Source of the DNA: an uncultured bacterium
GTDB lineage: Bacteria > Cyanobacteriota > Vampirovibrionia > Gastranaerophilales > Gastranaerophilaceae
NCBI GenBank assembly: GCA_902791985.1
Contig: CADAYD010000001.1
Location: forward strand, 80,825-144,824
Reading direction: 5' to 3'
Length of the DNA stretch: 64,000 nt
The stretch's first letter is position 1. Every line of letters starts with the position of its first letter. Of this stretch, positions 1-8,999 are shown piece after piece. The position numbers were made by a program, and so were the translations under genes. The notes under the pieces were generated by a model. It worked only from the letters and a program-made list of their open reading frames with translations. It had not been told where the DNA came from and did no database searches.

Positions 1-178
1 TTTTATGCTCAACACCATAATATTCACAAATTTTTGCGGCAGCTTCTATTTCTTTTGATGCGGATTTTTGTCCGTAATCGAATGTAAGCGCAAGGGTAAC
101 ATTTAGTTCTTCTTTGGTTAAACCGAGACTAACTAATGAATCCAATCCGCCGGATAATAAGATTATTGATTTAGTCAT
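1..178 (-). CDS. queC: 7-cyano-7-deazaguanine synthase QueC, N-terminal part
   Basis: Only the first 59 codons lie in the window; the gene runs off the left edge. The visible protein starts MTKSIILLSGGLDS, the N-type ATP pyrophosphatase P-loop (SGGLDS), followed by ALTFDYGQKS, which is typical of QueC. QueC makes preQ0 from 7-carboxy-7-deazaguanine, ammonia and ATP in queuosine synthesis. The start is fixed by ATGACTAA, where its ATG overlaps the stop codon of the upstream HEAT-repeat gene by 8 bases, so the two are probably translationally coupled. Confidence 0.85.
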   Translation of the reverse strand, partial: MTKSIILLSGGLDSLVSLGLTKEELNVTLALTFDYGQKSASKEIEAAAKICEYYGVEHK

Positions 179-1136
179 TGTGTTCTCCGTTTTCGTATTC
201 GTCTAAAATTTCTGTTGCGGTAGTTTTTAAGATGTCAGAATATTTATTTGATGATATTACTTCATCAAGAATTTTTCTGTCGGATAAATTGTAGAGGGCA
301 ATTAATGCGTTCTTTTTTACTTCTTCGTCGCTGTCATTTTCTAATACGTTTTTAATAATATCGCATGCTTCAGTGTGCTCGCTATCCATCAAAGCTTCTA
401 TTGCTTGAATCCGTACTTGTGCAGATTCATCAGATAAAGATGATTTTAAAGCCTTAAAAACTCTGTCATTTGAACCAAACCCGACTTTATTAAGAGCTTC
501 TATTGCTCTTTCTTTTAAAAATGAAAATTTATCCATTATCCCCTGTTTTGTTTCCAGTATTGAAACAAGTGGATCAATAGCACGCACATCTCCGATTAAG
601 CCTAATGCAGAAGCAGCGCCCTCTCTTAAATATACGGATTTTTCATTTTCGTCTTTCATTACTTCTATAAGCGGTGCTACTGCGTACTTGTTACCTATAC
701 GTCCAAGCGCATCAGCACATGCAAGACGTACACGATAATTTTCATTTTTATTATTTAGACAATATAAAAGTGTGGTTACAAAATCGTTATTTTTCTGATT
801 TCCGATTGCTTTCGCACACATTATGCGAACATTTAAGTATTTTTCTTTTATTTTTTCGTTATCTGTTGCTGAAAAGTTTTTTAACAACAATATATTAACG
901 AAATATTCAAGAGAAGAAGTCTTTCTATATTTGTCGCAGCATCTTATCAGATACATCAAAACTTCAGGATTTTGACATTTAGAGAGCATATAATTGTAAA
1001 TTGAAACAAGTTCATTTTCATTGTATTTAGGTTCGAGTGCATCAATATTAGAGATAATTTCTTGAATATTATTACTCTCATAAATATTACAGTTTTGTGC
1101 AATATTTTCCAAATTAATATTAATGCTTTCAGTCAA
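171..1136 (-). CDS. HEAT-repeat protein (PBS-lyase-like repeats)
   Basis: 321 aa. From about residue 100 to 310 it consists of alpha-helical HEAT units with the recognisable cores RLACADALGRIGNKYAVAPL, REGAASALGLIGDVRAIDPL and VRIQAIEALMDS. These resemble the repeats of cyanobacterial phycobilin lyases and of many scaffold proteins. No signal peptide or membrane segment is visible, so it is probably a cytoplasmic protein-binding scaffold. There is no sign of photosynthesis here, so a lyase role is not inferred. It is the first gene of a leftward unit with queC, whose start overlaps its stop. Confidence 0.8.
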   Translation of the reverse strand: MTESININLENIAQNCNIYESNNIQEIISNIDALEPKYNENELVSIYNYMLSKCQNPEVLMYLIRCCDKYRKTSSLEYFVNILLLKNFSATDNEKIKEKYLNVRIMCAKAIGNQKNNDFVTTLLYCLNNKNENYRVRLACADALGRIGNKYAVAPLIEVMKDENEKSVYLREGAASALGLIGDVRAIDPLVSILETKQGIMDKFSFLKERAIEALNKVGFGSNDRVFKALKSSLSDESAQVRIQAIEALMDSEHTEACDIIKNVLENDSDEEVKKNALIALYNLSDRKILDEVISSNKYSDILKTTATEILDEYENGEHND

Positions 1137-1259
1137 TTTTTAAACCTCTCAAGCAAAAGAGTACATTAATCAGTATATTTTTGCAAGAATATTAAATCAT
1201 AAAAGTTGTTACATAAAATATTTCATGTTATCATATTGTAGTTATAAGGAAAAGGATAG

Positions 1260-2264
1260 ATGAGTTTAACGGTATATTTGGGGATAGATGTCGGTTCGGT
1301 AACAACTAAGCTTGCTGTGATAGATGAAACAGGCAAATATGTAGACAGTATAATGCTCAAAACTGCAGGAACGCCTGTAGCGGCAGTTCAAAAAGGTATG
1401 CGCCAATTGTATGAAAAACGCATTACTGAATATGATGTAATGGGTGTTGGTACGACCGGTTCGGGGCGTGCTCTTGCTGGTTCATTAGTAGGTGCTGATA
1501 TTGTTAAAAATGAGATAACAGCGCATGCTGTGGCTGCAAGCGTAACTGTTCCTGGCGTCCAAACTATACTTGAAATTGGAGGGCAGGACAGTAAAATTAT
1601 TATAATGCGAGATGGCATTGTAACAGATTTTGCAATGAATACCGTTTGTGCTGCAGGGACAGGTTCTTTTTTAGACCATCAGGCGCAAAGACTCGGGGTT
1701 CCTATAGAGGAATTTGGTGCAACGGCTCTAAAATCTTCTAATCCTGCAAGGATAGCAGGGAGATGCGGTGTTTTTGCAGAAAGTGATTTAATCCATAAGC
1801 AGCAACTTGGTTATCCGGTTGAAGATTTGCTATATGGTTTATGTCAGGCATTAGTCAGAAATTATTTGAGTAATCTTGCACTGGGTAAAGAATTGCTTCC
1901 TGTATTTTCATTCCAAGGTGGAGTTGCAAGTAATACCGGCATGGTAAAAGCATTTGAAGAAGCACTAAATGCTCAAGTAGTTGTTCCGGAGCATCATCAA
2001 ACAATGGGAGCAATCGGGGCGGCGATGCTTGCTATGGAAAATCACCAATTTACCCAAACACAAACAAAATTTAAAGGTTGGAATGTAGCTGATATGCATT
2101 TTTCATCGATTACTTGTGCATGTAACGGGTGTTCAAATAATTGCGAAGTTATTACGATTGTTGAAGGGGTTGACGAAGTTCAACATGTTGATAAAATAAA
2201 AGATGTCAAAGGTAATATCATTGCTCGCTGGGGTGGAACCTGTGGGCGATGGGATATAGGATAG
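1260..2264 (+). CDS. 2-hydroxyacyl-CoA dehydratase activase (BadF/BcrA/HgdC-type ATPase)
   Basis: 334 aa, about 70 longer than a minimal HgdC. It has the ASKHA ATPase signatures LGIDVGSVTTKLAVID near residue 6, GVGTTGSGR near 61, EIGGQDSKII near 104, NTVCAAGTGSF near 126 and GGVASNTGM near 220. Family members hydrolyse ATP to inject an electron from a bridging [4Fe-4S] cluster into 2-hydroxyacyl-CoA dehydratases or related reductases. C128 (in CAAGTG) and C163 (in GRCGVF) are the likely cluster ligands. The C-terminal extension carries a further cysteine group (CACNGCSNNC, later GGTCGRWD), as in the larger DUF2229-linked activases. SD AAGGA precedes the ATG. No dehydratase subunits are in the window. 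Confidence 0.87.
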   Translation: MSLTVYLGIDVGSVTTKLAVIDETGKYVDSIMLKTAGTPVAAVQKGMRQLYEKRITEYDVMGVGTTGSGRALAGSLVGADIVKNEITAHAVAASVTVPGVQTILEIGGQDSKIIIMRDGIVTDFAMNTVCAAGTGSFLDHQAQRLGVPIEEFGATALKSSNPARIAGRCGVFAESDLIHKQQLGYPVEDLLYGLCQALVRNYLSNLALGKELLPVFSFQGGVASNTGMVKAFEEALNAQVVVPEHHQTMGAIGAAMLAMENHQFTQTQTKFKGWNVADMHFSSITCACNGCSNNCEVITIVEGVDEVQHVDKIKDVKGNIIARWGGTCGRWDIG

Positions 2265-2270
2265 TAATTA

Positions 2271-2939
2271 ATGCAAAATTTTGGGGGCTCAAGAACATCA
2301 ATACTTTCAGAATTGCCAAATGGCAATGCTGAGCTTGGCGAGGCTTTTGCTGAAATAATTAACAAAATGGTTACTCAATCGGGAATTCAAAATCCAAGAG
2401 GGGAAGAATTTGATGTTGTTTCCAAAAAATGGAGAGAACTTGCCGCAAAACCTGATAAGACTCCGGAGGATTTAGAAAAACTCGATAAGACATTTAAAGA
2501 TAATATCAATGATTTGGCTCAATCCTATTTATTGTATATAGCAAGACAAGTTGGAAATACTACAGGTAAATTAACTTACGAAGATTATGAAAAATATATG
2601 TTCATGTATCGTTTTGGGCATTATAATATTGAAAACAAACCGGAATATATAAATAAAGTTAAAGGAATGTTAAAGATTGCTTTTGATAAACTTGCGTCGC
2701 ATGGAGAAACAACGGGTGGAGATGATTTAATTGATAAGTTTGATATGGCAGCATTTATTCATGCAATTTCAACAAAAGTCCAACGTGACGAAAACAATAA
2801 ATTCAAAGGTTTTGCAATTGACGGATTTATTGTTCCATTGAATTATGCTGTTGACGAAAGCAGTCTTTTTGAAGCTGGTGATAATTTATTTTCGCTGAAA
2901 TTAAGAATATCATATAAAACTATGAATAACCAATTATAG
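2271..2939 (+). CDS. hypothetical protein, coupled to the activase gene
   Basis: 222 aa and not recognised. It starts six bases after the activase stop and is followed closely by the next gene, so all three probably form one transcript. The protein is mostly helical and hydrophilic. It has no signal peptide, no membrane segment and no clear catalytic motif. Two short acidic stretches (KLTYEDYEKYMF and DDLIDKFDMAAF) recall EF-hand-like helices, but neither has a full calcium loop. The repeated spacing to the activase suggests a linked role; function is unknown. Confidence 0.7.
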   Translation: MQNFGGSRTSILSELPNGNAELGEAFAEIINKMVTQSGIQNPRGEEFDVVSKKWRELAAKPDKTPEDLEKLDKTFKDNINDLAQSYLLYIARQVGNTTGKLTYEDYEKYMFMYRFGHYNIENKPEYINKVKGMLKIAFDKLASHGETTGGDDLIDKFDMAAFIHAISTKVQRDENNKFKGFAIDGFIVPLNYAVDESSLFEAGDNLFSLKLRISYKTMNNQL

Positions 2940-2951
2940 GAGTTAAGAATT

Positions 2952-3608
2952 ATGAAAAAGATTTTTGCATCGTTGTTTTTAATATTTGCATTTTGCGGTT
3001 GTTCTTTTGGATTTGAAGAGATTTTTGTAGAAGAAAAACCGCCTGTTGTTTCCCAAGAAACACCTCAAACGCAGACTTATACAGAAGTTCCTTTTGATTG
3101 GTTTGAACTTGAACTCGATAATAAATCGAAAAGGATTAATGAATTTAGAGAAATTATTTTTGGGGAATCTTCTAAAATCAATCTTACAAAAGCAGAGTTT
3201 AATAAAGCGCTTTCAAAATATAAAAAAGATAAACAATTTAAACATCACTATATGCTTGCTAATAATGGTGTAACTCAAGATGAAGATGCAAGATATAATC
3301 CGTTCTACTATAAAAATAATGTTTTAGTAATTTATGCGATTATGTATAACAATGATATTCATCATGCCCTTTATTATAATCCTTATGGCAGACTGTTTTA
3401 TGTCGATATAACATCGGATGCTTACCCGAGTTTCCCATATTATTCTATTCAGTATGACAGAAAAGGGAATTTGAAGAGTGCAATTTATTTTGCTTCACAT
3501 GATATTCAATATATGTTTAATCCAAAGCGTGAATTTATTGGAATATGGTATAAAGATAAAATGTACGATGCACACGGAAAACAAATTTCTACAAGAGAGG
3601 GTTGGTAA
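2952..3608 (+). CDS. hypothetical exported protein
   Basis: 218 aa. The N-terminus MKKIFASLFLIFAFCGC is a signal sequence. Cys17 could be lipidated, but the lipobox (F-C-G-C) is poor, so cleavage by signal peptidase I is also possible. A Pro/Thr-rich linker (about residues 28-45) is followed by a beta-rich C-terminal domain of aromatic strands and 'YxxxGxL' turns (YNPYGRL, YDRKGNL), like a small meander or toast-rack fold. SD AGGAG sits just before the ATG. It ends two bases from the convergent mutS2 stop. Function unknown. Confidence 0.7.
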   Translation: MKKIFASLFLIFAFCGCSFGFEEIFVEEKPPVVSQETPQTQTYTEVPFDWFELELDNKSKRINEFREIIFGESSKINLTKAEFNKALSKYKKDKQFKHHYMLANNGVTQDEDARYNPFYYKNNVLVIYAIMYNNDIHHALYYNPYGRLFYVDITSDAYPSFPYYSIQYDRKGNLKSAIYFASHDIQYMFNPKREFIGIWYKDKMYDAHGKQISTREGW

Positions 3609-3609
3609 A

Positions 3610-5991
3610 TTATTTTATGTCAACAACACTCACACCGTCGCCGCCTTCTGAATTTTCTCCTGCTCTGAATTTTGCAACGTATGGTGATGTTTTGAGGAAA
3701 TCTCTTACGGCTTGTTTTAGTGCGCCTGTCCCGTGTCCGTGGATTATGTATACCGGGGTCAGGTTTGCAAGACTTGCCTGATCAAGGTATTTTTCTGTCT
3801 CGTCAAGGGCATCTTCTACTCGGTAACCCCTGAGGTCAAGTTCCTGACTCATTGATAATCTGCGCAGTTCAAATTTATTAAACGAAGTCCCCGGAATCGC
3901 ATTTTTATTTAATTCTTTGTAATTTTCATCAAGAACTGCAAGTTCATTTGTTTTGACTTTCATCGATATATTACCCATATCAACAGTAAGTCGCTTATTT
4001 TTATCCGGCAAAGTTTTTATTGTAACTTTTTGATGAAGATTTTTTAGCATCACAACGTCGCCAACAACCACCTTATCCCAGTCTATTTCAATATAACTTT
4101 CTTTATCGGAAGCGCTTTCAACATTATCTCTAAAATTCTGTTCAAGTTTTGCAAGTCTGGAATATGCTCTGCGAGCAATTTTTTCTGATTTTTCCTGCCG
4201 AAGTTCATCTAAAATTTGTTTAATCTCTCCTCTTGCATCCATAATTTCGGCATCAAATTTGTTTTTTATATTTTTTAAAGTTTTTTTCTTGTCTTGTTTC
4301 ACTTGTTTGAGGTTTTGTTCGTATTCTTCTTTTATTGAAAGTGAATCTGCTTTTAGCTCTTGGGCTTTTTCAAGGTTTTGTGATAATTCTTGATGAGTTT
4401 TTTGGAGCTTCTCTACAACTGCAATTGTCGGATCTTTTTGAGTAATAAGCGAAGTTTTTGCTTTATCGACAATATCTTTGTCTAAACCTAAATTTGATGC
4501 TATGGAAATTGCGTTGCTTAATCCAGGAATCCCAATAAGCAATTTGTATGTCGGTTGTAGGGTTTCTGTGTTAAACTCGACTGAAGCATTTTTGAAAAAC
4601 GGGTTTGAAAACTCAAGAGCTTTTAATTCTCCGTAGTGAGTTGTAATTACGCTTGTTACCTTTTTCTGCGCAAGTTTATCAAGTATACCTTGAGCTAAAA
4701 CTGCACCCTCAACGGGGTCAGTTCCTGCACAAATTTCGTCTAACAGTACAAACGAATTTTCATCACTGTCTTTTAGAATTTCAATAATATTTGTCATATG
4801 TGAAGAAAAAGTAGAAAGGCTCTCCAAAATGCTTTGATTATCTCCGATATCTGCAAAAACTTTTTTAAAAGGATAGAGTTTAGCATAAGTACATGGTAAA
4901 AACATTCCGGCTTTTGCCATAAGAATAAAAAGTCCGATAGTTTTTAGAGTGACCGTTTTGCCGCCGGTATTTGAACCGGTAATGATTAATGAATTATAAT
5001 TGCATTTCCCCCCGATTTCAAAATTGTTTGAAACAACATCGTCTCCTTTTGAAATTAAAAGTAACGGATGTTTCATATTTTCAAAATAAAGATAGCCTTT
5101 TTCTTCAGTAATTTCTGGTTCTACAGCCTGTAATTTTATAGCATATCGTGCTTTTGAGAAATGGAAATCAATTTCAGCCATAATTTTTTCGCATAACGAG
5201 AGTTCTTTTAACCGACCTTTAACTAAATCCGTCAGCGAAACAAGAATTTTTATACATTCCTGTCTGATTTTTGCTTTAACTTCTCTGATTTTGTTATTTA
5301 ACGGCACAATTTGAGCCGGTTCAATATAAAAAGTTTTTGCACTTGACGATACGTCATGTACAATCCCCGGGATTTTGGTTTTATTTGATGCCATAACTTG
5401 GAATACTATGCGCTCATCTCTTTGGGTATAAATATTTTCCTGAAGATATTTTGAAAAATGGGGATTGTTTAAAAGTGAATTAACCGTGTCTCTCAGATTT
5501 TGTTCAGTATCTTTTAGTGATGAATATAGTCCTTTAAGTTCCGGTGTTGCATTTTGTCTGATTTTTAAATTTTCATCAAAAGTTTCAAAAATTTTATCCT
5601 CGGTTTCTTTGTCAGAAATCAGATTTTGAACTTTTTGTTTGAGCAAAAAATCATCTTCACTGTTTTCATTAATAAATTTTTTTAAAAGTCTTGATGATTT
5701 CATTGTTTTGGCGAGGTCTATAAGTTCTTGCTCTTCAAGATATGAAAGCGAAGCATTGTTTTCTATATGAGCGATATCGGCGATAAATTCGGTTGGAGTT
5801 TCTTTTGCAAGGTCAAGAATTTTTTTTGCCTCTCTTGTTAGTTCAATTTGTTCTTTTATCTTTCCAAAATCGTTATAAACAGCCATAGTAAGGCAAAGAT
5901 TAGCACTCTGTTTGAACTTCGCAAATTTGGACAGCTCGGATTTAATCTTGTTAAATTCAAGTGATTCATATGTTTTTGAAATGATACTCAT
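3610..5991 (-). CDS. mutS2: MutS2 family ATPase/endonuclease
   Basis: 793 aa from the chosen start (MSIISKTYESLEFNK). An upstream in-frame ATG at 6024 would add 11 hydrophobic residues that do not fit the family. The protein has the MutS core and clamp, a Walker A GSNTGGKT near residue 340, a Walker B region (FVLLDEICAGTDP), a long coiled coil of about 130 residues, a KOW-like linker and a C-terminal Smr domain (LDLRGYR and HGHGTGAL). MutS2 splits collided or stalled ribosomes and/or acts on recombination intermediates. A TACAAT box lies 6 bases upstream of the chosen ATG, so the message may be leaderless. Confidence 0.93.
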   Translation of the reverse strand: MSIISKTYESLEFNKIKSELSKFAKFKQSANLCLTMAVYNDFGKIKEQIELTREAKKILDLAKETPTEFIADIAHIENNASLSYLEEQELIDLAKTMKSSRLLKKFINENSEDDFLLKQKVQNLISDKETEDKIFETFDENLKIRQNATPELKGLYSSLKDTEQNLRDTVNSLLNNPHFSKYLQENIYTQRDERIVFQVMASNKTKIPGIVHDVSSSAKTFYIEPAQIVPLNNKIREVKAKIRQECIKILVSLTDLVKGRLKELSLCEKIMAEIDFHFSKARYAIKLQAVEPEITEEKGYLYFENMKHPLLLISKGDDVVSNNFEIGGKCNYNSLIITGSNTGGKTVTLKTIGLFILMAKAGMFLPCTYAKLYPFKKVFADIGDNQSILESLSTFSSHMTNIIEILKDSDENSFVLLDEICAGTDPVEGAVLAQGILDKLAQKKVTSVITTHYGELKALEFSNPFFKNASVEFNTETLQPTYKLLIGIPGLSNAISIASNLGLDKDIVDKAKTSLITQKDPTIAVVEKLQKTHQELSQNLEKAQELKADSLSIKEEYEQNLKQVKQDKKKTLKNIKNKFDAEIMDARGEIKQILDELRQEKSEKIARRAYSRLAKLEQNFRDNVESASDKESYIEIDWDKVVVGDVVMLKNLHQKVTIKTLPDKNKRLTVDMGNISMKVKTNELAVLDENYKELNKNAIPGTSFNKFELRRLSMSQELDLRGYRVEDALDETEKYLDQASLANLTPVYIIHGHGTGALKQAVRDFLKTSPYVAKFRAGENSEGGDGVSVVDIK

Positions 5992-6086
5992 AACCAGATT
6001 GTATAACAAAAACATAAAATCCATAGATGTTGTAATCGTATATTTTAAGATATTTGTTATATAATCGAGAAAAGAGGATATAATAT

Positions 6087-6554
6087 ATGGGTCAAGTAAT
6101 AAATAGAGAACATATTGCAGATTTTGTTGAAAAATTGCATAAAAGCGGCAAAACCGTAGTCACAACCAACGGATGTTTTGATATTTTACACGTCGGGCAT
6201 GTCAGATATTTGCAAAAGACAAAATCCTTTGCGGATTATTCTATTGTACTTTTAAATTCGGACAAATCGGTAAGAAGTATAAAAGGCGAAGGTCGTCCGA
6301 TAAACAACGAAAATGACAGAGCAGAAGTTTTATGCGCATTAAGTTGTGTTGATTATGTAGTCATGTTTGATGAAAATTCTCCTGCAGACCTTTTAGACGA
6401 AATTAAGCCTGATGTTTATACAAAAGGTGCTGACTACAATATGGAAACTCTGCCGGAAGCGGATATTATGAGAAAAAATAATACCAGAGTAGAGTTTATA
6501 ACCTTTGTTGAAGGAAAATCGACAACAAATATCATAAATAAAATGAGAAGTTAG
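6087..6554 (+). CDS. rfaE2: D-glycero-beta-D-manno-heptose 1-phosphate adenylyltransferase (RfaE2/HldE C-domain)
   Basis: 155 aa, a single nucleotidyltransferase domain. TNGCFDILHVGHVRYL contains the HxGH active-site motif, GEGRPINNENDRAE is the family's conserved loop, and KGADYNMETLPEAD and VEGKSTTNI match the nucleotide-binding end of RfaE2. It adenylates heptose-1-phosphate for LPS inner-core heptose, so the kinase domain (HldE N-part) must be encoded elsewhere. SD AAAGAGGA precedes the ATG and TATAAT lies at 6060-6065. It is divergent from mutS2. Confidence 0.92.
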   Translation: MGQVINREHIADFVEKLHKSGKTVVTTNGCFDILHVGHVRYLQKTKSFADYSIVLLNSDKSVRSIKGEGRPINNENDRAEVLCALSCVDYVVMFDENSPADLLDEIKPDVYTKGADYNMETLPEADIMRKNNTRVEFITFVEGKSTTNIINKMRS

Positions 6555-6557
6555 TTA

Positions 6558-7001
6558 TTATCTTCCGATTTCAACTGCTTTTTGCGCCATTGATTTTGTA
6601 ACGTTTACTAAAGCCAAGTTTGCTTCGTAAGCGCGTTGCGCCATTAGGGCATCAGCAATGTCTACCATAGCGTTAACATTTGAAGTTCTGATATACCCGT
6701 TTTCGTCAGCATCAGGATGTCCCGGTTGATAAATTTTTTGTCCCAATGTAGGATCTTCAACAACACCTGAAAAATTGACGCCTCCTTGCGTATAAGGTAG
6801 GGTCCCAATCCCAAATACGTCTTCTTTCATAGTATTTAATAACCCATGAAATGATAAATCGTCTGTTGCATTCAAAATAGGTATTTTACGCACATAATTC
6901 GGCGTATCAAGATTTGCGATGTTTTTTGCGTGAACATCTATTCTTTTACCGTGTACTCTTAATGCGTTTCCACCAATGTCAATTGATTCAAATATACCCA
7001 T
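6558..7001 (-). CDS. flgC: flagellar basal-body rod protein FlgC
   Basis: 147 aa, usual FlgC length. The N-terminal rod motif KNIANLDTPNYVRK (NIANxxTP) and C-terminal NVNAMVDIADALMAQRAYEANLALVN are diagnostic of the proximal rod protein FlgC. It is exported by the flagellar type III apparatus and has no signal peptide. It is the last gene of a four-gene leftward flagellar operon and starts 17 bases after flgB. No hook, motor or flagellin genes are in this window. Confidence 0.92.
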   Translation of the reverse strand: MGIFESIDIGGNALRVHGKRIDVHAKNIANLDTPNYVRKIPILNATDDLSFHGLLNTMKEDVFGIGTLPYTQGGVNFSGVVEDPTLGQKIYQPGHPDADENGYIRTSNVNAMVDIADALMAQRAYEANLALVNVTKSMAQKAVEIGR

Positions 7002-7018
7002 TTTATTGCCTCTCTTAA

Positions 7019-7366
7019 TTATTTGCCTACATTTATAACTGTTTTCATTTCCGTAATTATATTCGACATTCTGCGTGTTGCCATTGAATAAAGAATAGCG
7101 TTTTCTTGTATCTTTAATAATTCATTTGCACTGTTAACAGGTTCTTCGCCTCTTTCGGTTGCAATTGCAGATGGTCCGAGTTTTTCTGACAATCTTGTCT
7201 CCAAAGGACTGTTCATTGTGCTTAAATATTGACTAAAATCAATATCCTGCCTGATGTACCCGGGAGTATCGACGTTAGCAATATTTGAACCTAATGCACG
7301 TTGCTTTTGTGCAATTAAGTCCATCATTAATGAAACTCTACCCATACTGTCAAACGGTGTATACAT
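7019..7366 (-). CDS. flgB: flagellar basal-body rod protein FlgB
   Basis: 115 aa, slightly short for FlgB. KQRALGSNIANVDTPGYIRQDIDF carries the rod-protein NIANxDTPGY signature, and the C-terminus (ENAILYSMATRRMSNIITEMKTVINVG) is the heptad helix that packs in the rod core. It forms the most proximal rod with FlgC and FliE. It lies between flgC and a FlgG-like gene with 16-17 base spacers and an SD-like GAGGTAA upstream of the start. Confidence 0.9.
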   Translation of the reverse strand: MYTPFDSMGRVSLMMDLIAQKQRALGSNIANVDTPGYIRQDIDFSQYLSTMNSPLETRLSEKLGPSAIATERGEEPVNSANELLKIQENAILYSMATRRMSNIITEMKTVINVGK

Positions 7367-7383
7367 TTTTTACCTCTTATTTA

Positions 7384-8100
7384 TTACGATTCTCTTATGT
7401 TGATTGCTTTGTTATACATTTGATCTGCTGCTTTTAATATTTGCATACTTGCAAGCATTGAAGCATTTAACCTTAGTAATTCGTTTGCGGATTCGTATAC
7501 GCTAACGTTTCCTCTTTCAAGGCAGGCCTGTTTGAAACAGTCATGGTTTTTTACCATTCTTGCTTGACCTGCTTCTTCTGTTGCGACAAGTCTATTCATG
7601 TCGGTTCGTTCCATTCCGTCCGGATTGTCAAATCTTATGAGCGGAATATGTCCGATTTTTTTTGCTTCATCTCCGTGGAAATTGTAATATACAACATCCC
7701 CGTTTTTCTTAATTTCAAATTTTAAACAATTTGCCGGAATTTTTATCCCGTCGCCGACAAGCCATCCGTCACTGGTTATTAAGTAGCCGTCTTTGCCTGT
7801 TCTGAAAGCCCCGTCACGTGTATATTGAACTTCTCCTGACGGTGAGGTTACAGGAATATATCCCGGCCCGTCAATTGCTACATCATAAGGATTTTCGGTT
7901 ACTCTTATAGAACCTTGTTTATAATCGTTACGAATAGCACCTGTCAAATAACCGTCTTCTTTGAGAATTTGTTCAAAAGTTTGTTTTTTATATCCGTTTG
8001 TATCGACGTTAGAAAGGTTATGCGCAAGCATCCCAAAACGCTCGAACTGAACCAGTGCATTATTTGTGCCTTTTGAAATTATTGCCTGAAAATTATACAT
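7384..8100 (-). CDS. flagellar rod protein, FlgG/FlgF family
   Basis: 238 aa. NLSNVDTNGYKKQ is the rod/hook signature. ENPYDVAIDGPGYIPVTSPSG followed by YTRDGAFRTGKDGYLITSDGWLVGDG is the central FlgF/G/E domain. The C-terminus (NVSVYESANELLRLNASMLASMQI) is the usual coiled-coil half. At 238 aa it is between FlgF and short FlgG forms, and the sequence alone does not decide which. It probably builds the distal rod. Start chosen at ATG 8100, preceded by GAGAGGT. Confidence 0.85.
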   Translation of the reverse strand: MYNFQAIISKGTNNALVQFERFGMLAHNLSNVDTNGYKKQTFEQILKEDGYLTGAIRNDYKQGSIRVTENPYDVAIDGPGYIPVTSPSGEVQYTRDGAFRTGKDGYLITSDGWLVGDGIKIPANCLKFEIKKNGDVVYYNFHGDEAKKIGHIPLIRFDNPDGMERTDMNRLVATEEAGQARMVKNHDCFKQACLERGNVSVYESANELLRLNASMLASMQILKAADQMYNKAINIRES

Positions 8101-8121
8101 TTTTACCTCTCTATCTGATTA

Positions 8122-8820
8122 TTATGATGCTGAACCAAGTTGTGATATTGCTTTGCCTAATACAGAGTTTTGAAGCATGTACATTTGTCTGTTTGCATCA
8201 AAATTCTTCATTATAGGCATCATCTTTATAAATTCTTCTTGCAGGGATACGTTTGAATATTCATTGTACCCTTGCTTAATGTTTGGATCCATAACTATAA
8301 GTCCGTTTGAATCAACAACTCCGAGTCTTGCGATATTCTTAAATTCGTGAGTTTCCTCGTTAAACAGACTTACTTTGCCGTTACGGTCAACTTTTACATG
8401 TTTTAAATCTTGCGGTATAAATGGTAATTTAATCGGAATACCGGCATCGGATAATACTTGAGCATCTTCTAAAGTAAGTAAACTTCCGTCGCTGCCTATT
8501 TTGAAACGCCCGTCTCTTGTCAATTTTATTCCGTTGCCGGTATCAACTTGAAAATATCCTTTATTAGCGATTGCGACATCTAAAGGGTTCCCTGATACTG
8601 AAATTCTGCCAACCTGATCATCGACGGTTGTTGATAGTGCATGCACTCCAAAAAATTCGGTGAATGAAGATACAACGGGTTCTTTCCTCTGATACCCTAC
8701 TTTGTCAAATCCACCTACGTTTTCATTTCTAATCCCCAAGATTTCGCTCTGCAAATGCATAGCGCGTATTGATGTGGTTAACCCGTTGTCGTTGTAAAAT
8801 ATTCCGCCGTTTATTCTCAT
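8122..8820 (-). CDS. flagellar rod/hook-basal body protein, FlgF/FlgG family (second copy)
   Basis: 232 aa and the first gene of the operon. It has the FlgF/G layout: GNPLDVAIANKGYFQVDTGNGIKLTRDGRF in the middle and a C-terminal helix (NVSLQEEFIKMMPIMKNFDANRQMYML). The N-terminal signature is degenerate: NENVGGFDKVGYQRK replaces NIANxxTxGF. With the neighbouring 7384-8100 gene it probably makes the FlgF/FlgG pair. SD AGAGGC precedes the ATG. Confidence 0.82.
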   Translation of the reverse strand: MRINGGIFYNDNGLTTSIRAMHLQSEILGIRNENVGGFDKVGYQRKEPVVSSFTEFFGVHALSTTVDDQVGRISVSGNPLDVAIANKGYFQVDTGNGIKLTRDGRFKIGSDGSLLTLEDAQVLSDAGIPIKLPFIPQDLKHVKVDRNGKVSLFNEETHEFKNIARLGVVDSNGLIVMDPNIKQGYNEYSNVSLQEEFIKMMPIMKNFDANRQMYMLQNSVLGKAISQLGSAS

Positions 8821-8849
8821 TTTTTGCCTCTACTTCTATACCATCTTCA

Positions 8850-8857
8850 TTATCGGA
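8850..8857 (-). promoter_or_regulatory. possible sigma-28 (FliA)-type promoter for the flagellar operon
   Basis: On the minus strand TCCGATAA, one base off the sigma-28 -10 consensus GCCGATAA, lies about 30 bases upstream of the first flagellar ATG. Eleven bases further upstream, TAATAATC matches the -35 TAAAGTTT only partly. The location fits; the -35 is weak, and there is no fliA gene in the window to support it. Confidence 0.4.
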
Positions 8858-8964
8858 TAATTTTGCATGATTATTAATTGTTTCGTGTGAAAAATCGTCT
8901 GTTTATATGACTTTTTATATGTGTTTAATGATGAAAAATAAAAAGTCAAAAAAAGTTATGTGAC

Positions 8965-8993
8965 TTGACAATTAATTTTTATTGTGTTACCAT
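8965..8993 (+). promoter_or_regulatory. sigma-70-type promoter (TTGACA-17-TACCAT)
   Basis: A perfect -35 TTGACA (8965-8970) is followed after 17 bases by TACCAT (8988-8993). Predicted start is near 9000. It lies upstream of a complete terminator hairpin and of the separate lptB promoter, so it seems to drive a short RNA or an attenuated leader. Confidence 0.55.
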
Positions 8994-8999
8994 GCGTGT

